Shown: one piece after another, positions 51,446-61,390 of the stretch
How positions within the stretch are numbered: the stretch's first letter is position 1
How the letters are laid out: each line of letters starts with the position of its first letter
Source of the DNA: Pomphorhynchus laevis
Lineage: Eukaryota; Acanthocephala; Palaeacanthocephala; Echinorhynchida; Pomphorhynchidae
Direction of reading: 5' to 3'
Assembly (NCBI GenBank): GCA_012934845.2
Contig: WNNJ02000543.1
Coordinates: forward strand, 186,001 to 250,000
DNA: 64,000 nt
Translations under genes and position numbers: made by a program
Notes under the pieces: generated by a model
Database searches by the model: none
The model's input: only the letters and a program-made list of their open reading frames with translations
Told to the model about the DNA's origin: nothing

Positions 51446-52165
51446 AATACACGCACTTTCATGCAAGACAGGCTGTTTCAACTTCATTCGTCACAACAGT
51501 GTCGCTAACGAGATTGCTAGATCACTCAAGGAAACCTGTCGACTCGTATGTACAGAACCAGTATTGCTCCCGGTTTCAGACACAGTCATTTTTGAATCTC
51601 AAGCCACATCACGGGACAGAGAGGCAAGATCAGACATAAGATGTACTGGCCTCTTCGGGAATCTGACGGAGCGGTCCTTTATGGACGTATGCGTTTTCAA
51701 CAACCTAGCGCCGTCTTATTCCTTGGATACAATGAAGGATCCCTTCAAGTACCATGAAAATCGGAAGCAGGCAAAATATACAGAGCGGATTGCGAAAATA
51801 GAAAATGCTTCGTTTCACCCGTTGATTTTCTCAACTGTTGGTGGTATTGGAAAGATAGCGGACTCGATACTTAAGCGCATATCTTCACTTAAAGCGAGCA
51901 ACAACAACCTTTCATATCCCGATTTGATCCGTCAAGAAAGAGCCAGGATTTCACTCCTTATTATAAAATCCACATCGATGGCTATGCGAAACAGGTATCA
52001 AGAACCAGGAACTCTAATTCACGATAAGGACGCACCACTCTAAGTCGATTTGTACGATCAACTCCCTTTGAACTAAAAATTCAGTTTTTGAATTGCCACT
52101 TTGGACCCATTAGAGGGTAACCTTTAAGCTGTCTTATTTTTGAATAATTTATATTATAAAAAAAA
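51446..52165 (+). mobile_element. A11: short 5'-truncated family A copy
   Basis: Starts after the ATT tail of A10 inside the knuckle (SCKTGCFNFIRHNS, about 51465) and is open from 51564 to 52043: EARSDIRCTGLFG, RSFMDVCVFNNLAPSY, KYTERIAKIENASFHPLIF, GGIGKIA. The 3' UTR carries the hairpin at 52103-52122 and ends in A9. Confidence 0.87.
52103..52122 (+). other. A11 3'-UTR hairpin
   Basis: GGACCCATTAGAGGGTAACC; stem ACCC/GGGT with loop ATTAGA, then AACC. Confidence 0.65.
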
Positions 52166-52440
52166 AATTAAAAATGTTAAATGTTTATAATGTTAATTTT
52201 TAACATTTTTAATGTTAATTTTTAATATAATGATAATTTTTTAGCTATCTTGTTTTAATTCGTATCATGTACAATTCCTTGATATTGAAGGGTTGCTTAC
52301 AGAATTATTTACTAACAGCAGATATTTGTAACTCAATATAAAGAATTTATCAAAAATACTCGAACTTCTCTTATATCGTTTAATGCATTCGACGACTAGA
52401 TAACGACGGGAACGAATTTTATTTCTATATATTATCAATG
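52166..52440. other. AT-rich spacer
   Basis: Short AT repeats ('atgttaatttttaac') and unassigned sequence; possibly the leader of A12. No gene. Confidence 0.45.
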
Positions 52441-53455
52441 ATAGAATGTGTCATCATTAATTAATACAATTGAGGTTGCAATGGTCCCAAAGACAAATGT
52501 CTCAACTGTAAATGTACGATGGTCAATGATGTCAAAGCTGTGCAGCAGCGTCTTGCTCGAATATAACACATACAATAAGCATTGATTCAATCAAGCACAT
52601 TAAGTTACATGGATATAATTTTTTCACTAATTGATCTATTTGTGATTGTATTTACAATCTTGTAATCAAATGGCGTCCCAATCTATATCAAATTTTCAAG
52701 TGCAAGACTCGACTCGTTTGCAGAAATACTATCGCAATTTTATCTAATGCTTTTTCGAACATCTAAATGTCAGTTTATCTTAAATCCATTGTTGTACTTT
52801 GCCAACTAGTGTTCCAACGCATTCGGAATACCGGTTGCAAAACTGCCAGACAAAACATGGAACGACATTTAAAACTTTGAACACATGGTTTATTGTCCGA
52901 CTTACTCAGAGGCCTCATATTCACAAAATTCATCAATCGATCGAGTTTGTCCTAAATTGAAAGTTAGCTGGATCGAAGGGTTTTGTAAACTTATGCAGCG
53001 TGGTAAGATAACATCCGCAATGCATCTTCTATTTAATCCAGAGACCGAGGTGAAGTGGCTCGCGCTTAACGACGATATAAATGGTACCACGGTGCATGAG
53101 AAGCTGATGCAATTGCATCCATGTTCGAGCGGTTTACCCCGAACTACTGAATCATGTTTTCGAAAGTGAATCATCACCCTATTCGTTTTCATTGGATATC
53201 AGCAGATATAATTGGTCAGCCATCACACTCAAGGATGCTCAGGGCCTTAAAATGCTCAGGGCCTTAAATCCTCAGGGTCTTATACGCTGACAGCTGGCAA
53301 ATGATTCTTGAATTGTTTGGTGCAACCTGAAAATTGGGTTTTGCGAACTTTGCTATCACAATTGCCACAAAATATGCAGCAGGATTGTCTCAATGCATTC
53401 ATGGCTTGTCTTATTTCTTTGGACAAGCAACACGGGTTTCACACATGACAAATTT
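52441..53455 (+). mobile_element. A12: 5' part of an old family A copy
   Basis: Plus strand, very degraded. GCNGPKDKCLNCKC (about 52478-52520) is a remnant of the Cys-rich module. Linker KLMQRGKITSAMHLLFNPET and NGTTVHEKLMQLHP (52985-53120), then HHPIRFHWISADIIG (about 53165-53210), a scrambled GPSG region, and NFAITIAT (about 53345). Cut by the start of C5. Confidence 0.7.
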
Positions 53456-53594
53456 TTAATACAATTATTTAACTTTGTCAGCGGACTGCGTCTTGTCCGT
53501 TTTGTTAAAACATTAAAGCAAAAAATTTACAAAAAAGTCAAGCAGTCAAAAATTTACCATCGGTGCTTCAAACAACTTACAAAATCAAGCTAAT

Positions 53595-54790
53595 ATGGAA
53601 CGGAACTCAGGTATTTCTAATGTAACATCGAATTTTCAAGCCAAAGAAAACAAGGTTAGTCCTATTTCGTCTAATTTTTTAATCTCAAGCACGGATGGAG
53701 AACTCCCTCCTGTGCCTAAAGTGGTGAATCTGGTAATAATCAGACTTCTTCAACCATTTGAAAGGAAGAATCTTTTCAATATTTTTCTGAGAGAGTTTAC
53801 AAGCTCTTATAAGAAGAGAATTCTATTTAATTCGATAAAATATTTAGATTCCGAAATCCGGGTTTCTTTCAGCTCTCCAGATCTGGCAGCATCGTACCTA
53901 GAATTTTTCGAAACACACCTAAAAGAATTTGGGTCAACTACTTACAGGCCTATTCAGGCGACTTTGAAAATTAATAATTTTCCGCCCTTCGCAACGGAGG
54001 AAGATATCATTGCTCTCACATCTGAGTTCAAAATTCATAATATTCGCCCAATCCTGGGCAAGAAAGGCCAGGCTATACCAATAGCATTCTGTTCTACCGC
54101 AGTCGATCAGGCGGAATGTCTGGCTAAAAGCAAATGTAACCCCTTTCTGGGGTACAATCTTTCTTTCAATATCGTAGATGCTGATGACTTAACATACCCC
54201 CATTGCAATGGGTGCCACCTCTGGGGGCACTGGTCCTCGAACTGTACTAGGCCCCATACGTGTGGGGTTTGCAGCTCTTCCGAAGTCCATGAGGGGAAAT
54301 GTTCTCTCCCCCTCTGTGTTCCAATTGTGGTGGTCAGCACCCGGCCTGGTCTAGAAGATGTCCTATCTTCAAAGAATACAAATTAAGGCATTATGGGGCA
54401 CCGGTCAAACCGGCCCACTTTGCCGCTGCCAGCTTATCCAATTCAAACGGTTTTGGTATGTCGGACACCGACATTTTCAAAATTGTTGACGCAAGACTAC
54501 AGATATATAAAGACGAGATCCGAGCCTCAACGAACCATCTGATAGCGAAATTCGAGGAGTCCCGTTCTCCTCCATCGACGATTCTTACCTCTTCAAAGAG
54601 AGCCCCCCGTTCTAAGAAGAGATCATCTTCTAAACAAAAGTTGGCTTCCTTGAAGTTGGCAAAGAAAGATGATATATGCTGGGAGTTGTTGGCCTCAAAG
54701 GGAGATGAAGATAATGCCGGTGGGCAAGTGTCTTCTCCTGGTAGGGCTGGGAGTGAGAAGGGCAACTTTCTCTCTCCTAGTTTCTGCTAG
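53595..54790 (+). pseudogene. C5 ORF1: zinc-knuckle nucleic-acid-binding protein, frameshifted
   Basis: ATG at 53595. A domain with VNLVIIRLLQPFERKNLF and TLKINNFPPFATEEDI resembles the RRM-like esterase-free ORF1 core of I/Jockey LINEs. It is followed by knuckles HCNGCHLWGHWSSNC and CGVCSSSEVHEGKC, then after a shift in a run of five C near 54310 CSNCGGQHPAWSRRC in the next frame, and a basic C-terminus (RSKKRSSSKQKLASLKLAKK) to 54790. The shift is one base and lies in a homopolymer; a sequencing error cannot be excluded. Confidence 0.8.
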
Positions 54791-54824
54791 GAGGTAGGCA
54801 TCCCACTCCAGCTGTCGTAACACA

Positions 54825-57203
54825 ATGCAAAGTAGTCAAGAGCCTTTTTCACTGAATATACTTCAGTGGAATTCGGGAGGTGCTTCTGCTCTTAGCCTTC
54901 TATCTGGTAGAGATGCGGATGTTATAGTCCTTCAGGAGACGCGGTCTATCCGTATCCCCCAGGACATTACTCGATTTATCCCCAAGCATATTTACACCCA
55001 CTTCACTCCGTACATAACCCCTCCTCACGCCTCTTCATCTCAAGGTCTTTTAACCCTAGTTAAATGCTCCTTAAGATCATCCCTTCTTTTAAACTATTCT
55101 TGTCCAGCCCTGTCTTGTTTAGCTGTTTCACTTTGTAAGAATGGTAAACGTATCAGCATAGCCAATATCTATATTAGGCCAGGGGAAATTCACAAAAACC
55201 GTGATCTCCTGGACCGTATCTTGGGTAGTGGCTATGACATGTTACTCGGTGACTTCAACGACAGAACTGGTCGTTGGATTAATGCAGCACTCCGCAGAGC
55301 CAGGAACGATTACCTTATTCACAAACCACCGTCCCCAACTTTTCATTGCTCAACAACTAATTCTCTCCTCGACATATTACTGCTTCATAAGATGTGGTTG
55401 TTGAAACCCATCTGTACTGAGCAGTCGCGCCAAAAACAGACCATCTCTCATGACCTAATTCGTTGGCGGATAGAGGAAGATACGTTGCTTAGAAGGAGGT
55501 TTCACTTTGATCCCATCAGAGTGGCTTTCTTTCAGGCGGCTATCCAACTCTTCCCCAGAATTGGTAATGAGAATTTGACCGAATTTAATTCCTTCCTCTC
55601 CTCGCAAGCTACCGCGTTTCTTTCGACTACCTATAAAGGTCATATTTACAATCCCACTCCAACAAAACTCAAGGTTTTGGCTAAAATGCTACGTCTTCCC
55701 AATGTCTCTGTTTCCGCCAGGCAGGCCATCTTGAATGAATACTGGAGCACTAGATATAGGTTCCAGCTGAGCAGGGATAAGGCGAACATCGCTCACCTTA
55801 ACCCTTCTCAGTCTTCCTTCTGGAAGATATTCAAGAAGGAGAAGTTTGTCTGTTGGAAGGATAGAGCTTTGGGTTGGATTGGTAGTATAGGCCTTGATAA
55901 TGTTTTGAAGGAGTCACTATCCCTACATAATTATGGAGCCACTCAATCTCCCCAACCAATCCCGCCTTGGGGTGACTTCAGGAGCAGGGACTTATCTGTT
56001 ACAGATATCCTTAACTCCTGGGGGCCACTTCCGGGCACCTCTAAATCCGTCGCTCCATTATCTTCTCGAGTCTGTCAGCTTTTGACAGCCGATCAAAGAA
56101 GAGAAGTGGCCGTCACAATGCTTTTAGCCTCACCATCCGATGTAGCCGGCATCAATATTAGTCGTAGAATTTTCTTACCAAAGCATAGTCCGGTTTCATG
56201 TCCCAAAGATCTGCGTCCCATTTCGATTCAAAACTCCCTCATCTCCATCTACGAAAAAGCGCTTGCGCGTAGAATCCGCGACCATTTAAGTAGGCGTAAT
56301 TTGATCCCACCGAGTTTTCACGGGTTTGTCAAGGGACGCTCGGTTCATTCAGCAATAGGTGAAGTGCATCAGTTTTGTAGGGATAATAGCCATCAACTAG
56401 CTGTGGCTGTTTTCCTTGACTTTTCTGCTGCATTTGACCGCATTTCCATTCCCTTTGTTATCTCCTCTCTCAGGTCACTCGGGTTGCCTGCGAGAATTGT
56501 TAACAGGGTGGAGATATTACTGTTTACCAAGAGGTTCTACTATGAAGACGACCCTGATGCGTGTCAGTTCTACCCTATTACAGGTGTGCCCCAAGGATCC
56601 CCACTTTCTCCTATCTTATTTCTTGCTGCCTCCATTGTACTATTCAAGAATTTTAAACGTGATCAACATCTAGTGGTATACGCTGATGATACCACGGCCC
56701 TGTTCTCTGGACGCAGGTGCAAAGATGTCGCTTCGGACATCAGCCGTTTCTTTTTAAGATTAACAGACCAGCTGACCCTATCCAATCTTATTTTAAATTC
56801 ATCAAAATCGCAGGTAGTTGTCTTTCATGGCACCCCTGCGACAAAGAAAAAATTAAAGAGACTAGCACTCTCAGCTCTATCTTCTATATTGACTAATCAA
56901 CCACTCCCTACCTTCACAAGTCGAGTAAAATACCTGGGGTTCACTGTTACGGTGAACTGGTCGGCGAAAGCTGACCTGGATAGACTTAAACGTATCCTGA
57001 AGAAAGCTAGGTGGGCCCTGAAACGGGCTCAGCATCTGTCGTTGAATGGGAAAACCCAAGTGCGCCTCTGGGGTACTTGGGCTATCTCGGGATTAGTCTT
57101 CTTTTCGAGAGGACGTCCTCCAGAGCAAAGACTAAGGTTTCTCAAGCTCCTCATCTCGCGATTACCGCGCATAGTCCGCCTAGATTGGATTCTTCGGGGG
57201 TGA
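54825..57203 (+). CDS. C5 ORF2: AP endonuclease and reverse transcriptase (792 aa)
   Basis: Starts 35 bp after ORF1. Endonuclease (5-230): LNILQWNSGGASALSLL, LQETRS, GDFNDRTGRW, TNSLLDILLL. RT (about 440-700): SCPKDLRPISIQNSLISIYE, VAVFLDFSAAFDRISIPFVI, TGVPQGSPLSPILF and VVYADDTTALFSG (near 618). No RNase H domain follows. It ends at LDWILRG with a TGA, where relatives C2 and C3 continue for about 30 residues to WRAQIPLDLRP; that tail is still present in another frame to 57283. GVPQGSPLSPILF points to the I/R1/Jockey superfamily. Confidence 0.88.
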   Translation: MQSSQEPFSLNILQWNSGGASALSLLSGRDADVIVLQETRSIRIPQDITRFIPKHIYTHFTPYITPPHASSSQGLLTLVKCSLRSSLLLNYSCPALSCLAVSLCKNGKRISIANIYIRPGEIHKNRDLLDRILGSGYDMLLGDFNDRTGRWINAALRRARNDYLIHKPPSPTFHCSTTNSLLDILLLHKMWLLKPICTEQSRQKQTISHDLIRWRIEEDTLLRRRFHFDPIRVAFFQAAIQLFPRIGNENLTEFNSFLSSQATAFLSTTYKGHIYNPTPTKLKVLAKMLRLPNVSVSARQAILNEYWSTRYRFQLSRDKANIAHLNPSQSSFWKIFKKEKFVCWKDRALGWIGSIGLDNVLKESLSLHNYGATQSPQPIPPWGDFRSRDLSVTDILNSWGPLPGTSKSVAPLSSRVCQLLTADQRREVAVTMLLASPSDVAGINISRRIFLPKHSPVSCPKDLRPISIQNSLISIYEKALARRIRDHLSRRNLIPPSFHGFVKGRSVHSAIGEVHQFCRDNSHQLAVAVFLDFSAAFDRISIPFVISSLRSLGLPARIVNRVEILLFTKRFYYEDDPDACQFYPITGVPQGSPLSPILFLAASIVLFKNFKRDQHLVVYADDTTALFSGRRCKDVASDISRFFLRLTDQLTLSNLILNSSKSQVVVFHGTPATKKKLKRLALSALSSILTNQPLPTFTSRVKYLGFTVTVNWSAKADLDRLKRILKKARWALKRAQHLSLNGKTQVRLWGTWAISGLVFFSRGRPPEQRLRFLKLLISRLPRIVRLDWILRG

Positions 57204-57652
57204 TAGACCCCGGGTGGTTCAGTCGAAGAGCGGCGTGTTGGATGTGCTGGAGGGCTCAGATCCCGCTGGACCTGAGGCCGTGACATCATTATGAAGACTA
57301 AATGCTATTATGAATTGTCTTATTTGAACTGCATTTGTTTTTTTTTCTAATGTCTCTTTTCGTTATTTTTTAGTGGTTGTTAGTTATTTAAGAAATTCCT
57401 TATCTTATCTTAAAACATTAATTGTAATTGATAAAATTTTATTCAGCCTGATAAACGCCGTTTTACAAAATATCAAAAGCTAAATGCCGCTAACATGGTA
57501 CTTTTAAATCACCAATAAGCAATGCGCTAGAGCACTTTACCCATCAGAATCTAACGCAGAATGCAATCACAAATCATACAATATGTTCATCATTGGGTAA
57601 TTTTTATTAGATAGTATACTAGCCATGCGGCGAAGAGCATCTCAGAACGACT

Positions 57653-57777
57653 CAGAGAAAATCTAGAGCAAACTTCAAATCATAATTTTCAGATAATACA
57701 TTATCTGCATCATCGTCTGATCTCGAGATGGTCGCTACAGGTTTTCTTGCTTCATCGAAAAATGATGTGCTTATATT
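57653..57777 (-). CDS. Possible last exon of an unrecognised host gene
   Basis: Minus strand, between an AG acceptor ('aacaatacag', at about 57778) and a TGA near 57653: NISTSFFDEARKPVATISRS, then DDDADNVLSENYDLKFALDF. The codons look protein-like (acidic stretch, no low complexity) and do not match any repeat in the window. With the segment at 58132-58300 the reading phases agree if a GT at about 58132 is the donor. Product unknown; could be chance. Confidence 0.25.
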
Positions 57778-58119
57778 GACTGTATTGTTACGGAAGAATT
57801 ATATTATATTTGTGTATACACCTTTTGACATAAAAAACGAAAGAATTCGGATTCAGTATAGTTTTTAAATAACTCTAAAGCTTAGGAGCGGTTGATTTTC
57901 AATGACTAAAGCAAACAAGGAAATTTAACTTACTTGCTTGCGATTTCGAATTAGGCTGATCAAAATAAAATACATTTAATATGAACAATCTTTAACATGT
58001 GATAAGATAGATGTCATAACAAGAGAAATAATATTACAGATTTATGTATTTCTCATGTCCGTTTATTAACAGGTAGTCAGATTTGAAAAAAAAACAAGAG
58101 TTTAAAAGAATTACAACTG

Positions 58120-58300
58120 TTAATGTTTTGCACCCTCTATTGTTTCAGTCTCTAAATTGTCCGCCATTGTGAGCGGCTTTGTGACTTCCTCCTTCTTTTT
58201 TGTCTTTTCGATGGGATTACCGAAGCTGCTTTTCTTACCATTAACTGTCTCGACTTTCGCATCCTTTTTCGGTTGTTCCGATTCGATTAGTAAAATCCTG
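58120..58300 (-). CDS. Possible exon of the same host gene, Lys-rich
   Basis: Minus strand open segment: ESEQPKKDAKVETVNGKKSS, FGNPIEKTKKKEEVTKPLTM, then ADNLETETIEGAKH and a stop at 58120. No convincing ATG opens it, so it would be an internal or terminal exon behind an AG near 58300. If not spliced, an 'aataaa' on the minus strand near 58070 could serve as its polyadenylation signal. It is highly charged and intrinsically disordered in look. Function not recognised. Confidence 0.25.
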
Positions 58301-58319
58301 ATCTTCAATGACAAACTAT

Positions 58320-58870
58320 TGAATATAAGATATATTTCTTATATCTCATAAGCGATAAAGTATATTTTATAGTATGTGAATATAAGTTTAGATATGAGTA
58401 TTTGTAGATCGCTCAATATTTGCGTTTGAGAACTCATTGTTTATTGTTGATAATCACTGTTTTAGGAAAAATAAATACATTAGGATCTTAAAGTAATACT
58501 AAGTAATTCCTGAGTAAATATCCCTGAGATTACTTACTGTTGTCAGTAATTTTAACTTTATTTTATAATCTTGTCCCGAGAAAAAAAAACTTGACAATTT
58601 TATCACTCAAACAATATCAACATGGTTACCCCATGATGATCATATCAATAATCAACCCACCCATAAGGATCACGTCAAGATCGGTTACTAAAGTTCAGAT
58701 GGCTTAATCTATGCCATCGGATGTAGTCCTACAAGCTTGCACTTAGTATCACTGAAAGGAATTTAGGAAGAACTCATGATCTTCTAATTTTGCCCGATTG
58801 ACGATAAAGGACGTATATAAAATATATGCCTTAATTAGACACCGGAGTAATTCATTCACGATCCATTTCA
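58320..58870. other. Unassigned sequence
   Basis: No gene or repeat could be supported. It includes the phrase 'ccatgatgatcatatcaata' and similar short repeats without clear structure. Confidence 0.5.
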
Positions 58871-59205
58871 TTTGAAGATTTTTTAATCCTAGTTACGAAG
58901 TCTCTTACATCCTCTTTCAAAATTTATTCTGTCCTGCCTTGTCTTATTTTTAATATTTGCAAGGACAGTAAACACCTTAGTTTAGACAACATTTATATTC
59001 GACCAGAAACAATAAAAAAATCGCGTTATCAAGAACCAAATAATATGGTGATTAGGATATGATACTTAGAAACTATAACGATAGAACTACTTATTGAATT
59101 AGTCATGCAAATTTGCAGAGCAAGCCACAATTACATAACGAATATAGTCCGACCCCATCTTTAAGTAAGCAACAAACAATACCACACTTGAGGTTTTATT
59201 AATTC
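58871..59205 (+). mobile_element. C6: old endonuclease fragment of family C
   Basis: Plus strand, many breaks. 'tctgtcctgccttgtcttatttttaatatttgcaaggacagtaaacacc' corresponds to the CPALSCL...SLCKNGK part of the C5 endonuclease, followed by 'acatttatattcgaccag' (NIYIRP) and a worn NRDLL...GYD region. Confidence 0.55.
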
Positions 59206-59214
59206 CTTAAAATT

Positions 59215-59639
59215 AATAGTAAAGAATAAATCAATCAAATCAGCTAACTGAGTCTACGTATTTAATATAATTATATAATAAACAAAACATAATAATGCTA
59301 AATCAAAATTTAATAATTAAATAATAAAATAAATAATTGTTTTTAGATTTTTATAATTTAAATCAAGTTAAAATAAAAAATTGAAATTTAAAATAAACGT
59401 CATTTTTATGAACTGACTAATAAATAACAGACGTTGTATTGAATAAGAATTAGAGGTCATTCTGATAACTCGGTTATCTGATTTAAATCAGATAACTGAG
59501 TTTACATATTTAATACTATAAACCAAAAATAAAGATAAATAATTAATAATTAATAAAACATTATTATTTGAAATAATAAGATAAATAACTATAAATAATA
59601 AAATTATTATATAATTTTTTATTAAAAAAAGATTTATTT
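59215..59639. repeat. AT-rich dispersed repeat, one full and one partial copy
   Basis: 59215-59470 is the reverse-orientation copy of the repeat at 35717-35967. At about 59471 the palindrome ATCTGATTTAAATCAGAT leads into the start of a second copy ('gataactgagtttacatatt'), which is cut by B8. Confidence 0.65.
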
Positions 59640-60297
59640 TAACGTGGCAAATGCGTGCCAGCGCACGCTTACATGACCACAACAAAACAAAACTGTAAAT
59701 CAGGTGTCGAGAAGGTGTGAACGGAGGAGGTGTTTGAATGTGATAAAGGAGAGGGCGCGGCGGACGTCGAGAGGGAGTTGATTCCAGGCGAGTGAGGCGG
59801 CGACGAGGAAGGATCGGAGAACCGTAGTTGTTGGAGTAATTAGAAAAGTGGAGTATGAGGGTATGACAGGAACGAAGCGATAGCGAGGTGGAGCGAGTAT
59901 CGTCTAAGAAAGGAAGGTTGATGAACGATGGGGAGCCGACAGCGATGAGACGAAAAGTAACGAGAAGAAGGCGGAGTTTGATGCGGATGTGGATGGTGGG
60001 CCAGGAGAGTTGGGCAAAATATGTGGATGTGTGGTCGAAGCGACGGAGACGAAAGAGCACTCGAACGGCGGTGTTGATTATTCGTTGTAGGGGTAGGATG
60101 ATGGATTTTGGAGAATTGGCGAAAAGGCTGAGGCAGTAATCGATTTTAGGGAAAAGAAGCGATGAAAGAAGAGACATACAAGAACGGAAGTCGATAAGGG
60201 GGCAGATACGGCGGATGTCACGGAGAATTAAGTTAGATGAGCGGACCTTGTCACGGACAAAGGGTTTAAGGGAAAGGTGATCATCGAAATGGAAATT
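59640..60297 (-). mobile_element. B8: 5'-truncated CR1-like LINE 3' end
   Basis: Minus strand, nearly identical to B1: FHFDDHLSLKPFVRDKVRSS, IDYCLSLFANSPKS, FRLRRFDHTSTYF, then a frame change near 59810. The 3' hairpin (GCGTGC/GCACGC) is at 59653-59668, followed by the tail. It starts about 330 bp further downstream in ORF2 than B1, so the two are separate insertions or differently trimmed. Confidence 0.85.
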
Positions 60298-60397
60298 CAA
60301 AGTATGTTTATATAATTATTATGTATACATGGCTTTGATCGAAAAGACTAATCTGCCCGCCCATTGTACAACACATTAGAAACAAAAGCAAAATATC

Positions 60398-61390
60398 AGT
60401 AACGAGAAATCTAAGGATAAAGTTTTCTAATGTTGTCTTGATCCGCATGTATTATCCCACAGTTGAACAAGTCCTTGAATTGTCTTAGTGATGATGTAGC
60501 CACAATGCCATGCTGGAATGATTTGTACTGTGTCAAATACACGATCGAATTCGGCGATCGGTTTCATAGGTTTACCGCTTGTGATTGAACAGCAACTGAT
60601 AAAGAGTGTCCTCTGTGGCTCGGGTTAATTGGTCCTCTGTGGCTTGATTGAATAGTTTAAATAATTATACAGGACCCGGCACTGTTCAAGGAAGAAACAT
60701 TGGACCTGCTGAGCTGTATGTGCGAGCACTTCGAAATGTTTAATACTAGGTCGGTGTTAAGACTCCACTATGAACCCTATCAAATAACGCTCTAAGTGAA
60801 CATGGTCTTCTTCAAATTAAACTTCACACCATATTTGTATATTGTCAACAAAAGCTAAACAAGGACGGTGCAGTTGAATCAGTAGATTGTTCATGAACAT
60901 AATAAACAATAAACGTCCTATTACGGTACCTTGAGGAACTCCTGAAGTAATTAAACGTGGAGAGGATAATATACCCGTTTGTTCTCGGAAAGATCTTTGA
61001 GATAGAAAATCACTAATCCATTCTACAACTAGGCTATTAATGCCATATCCAGATATTATTTGAATGAAACGACTATGGGGAACACGGTCGAGCGCACGAC
61101 TAAAATCAAACATAACAACATCCACGGACGTGAATTCAATCAAAGCTTCACGGACAGACAACGGGTCGTAAGGCAAGAACGCACTTTTCTAAAGCCATGT
61201 TGCATAGAGCTATGTTGGGCTGTGATGCTCAAGTGTTTGACTATGTGATCGTAAATAATCCTTTCGAATACCTTGGCCAGGTGACTCGTAAGACTTATAG
61301 CTCGATAGCTGTCAGCTAAACGGCAGTCACCTTTCTCGAACATCGGCAACACTACTGCACACTTCCATTCAGAAGGTATTTGCTATCCAA
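60398..61390 (-). mobile_element. D2: Jockey/CR1-type LINE, RT part, degenerate
   Basis: Minus strand. MFEKGDCRLADSYRAISL, KVFERIIYDHIVKHL, QHGFRKVRSCLTT (61352-61180), then in another frame VVMFDFSRALDRVPHSRFI, GVPQGTVIGRLLFIMFMNNL (61140-60880); the YADD position reads FVDN. A worn C-terminal end (SLRQFKDLFNCGIIHAD, about 60500-60440) resembles the D1 end. Several breaks. Confidence 0.75.

Larger units (their letters stand above)
53456..57430 (+). mobile_element. C5: nearly complete I/Jockey-type LINE
   Basis: Leader (about 53456-53594), ORF1 (53595-54790, one frameshift), ORF2 (54825-57203, last codons lost to a stop), 3' UTR to about 57430. Only two evident lesions make it the best family C copy; C1-C4 are its older relatives. 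Its 3' UTR differs from the unit shared by C2-C4, so it is a separate subfamily. Confidence 0.87.

Noticed and set aside
59888-60139. Arg-rich protein (also 2635-2886 on the other strand)
   Set aside because: Antisense of the B8 and B1 RT coding sequence; same frame shadow in both copies.
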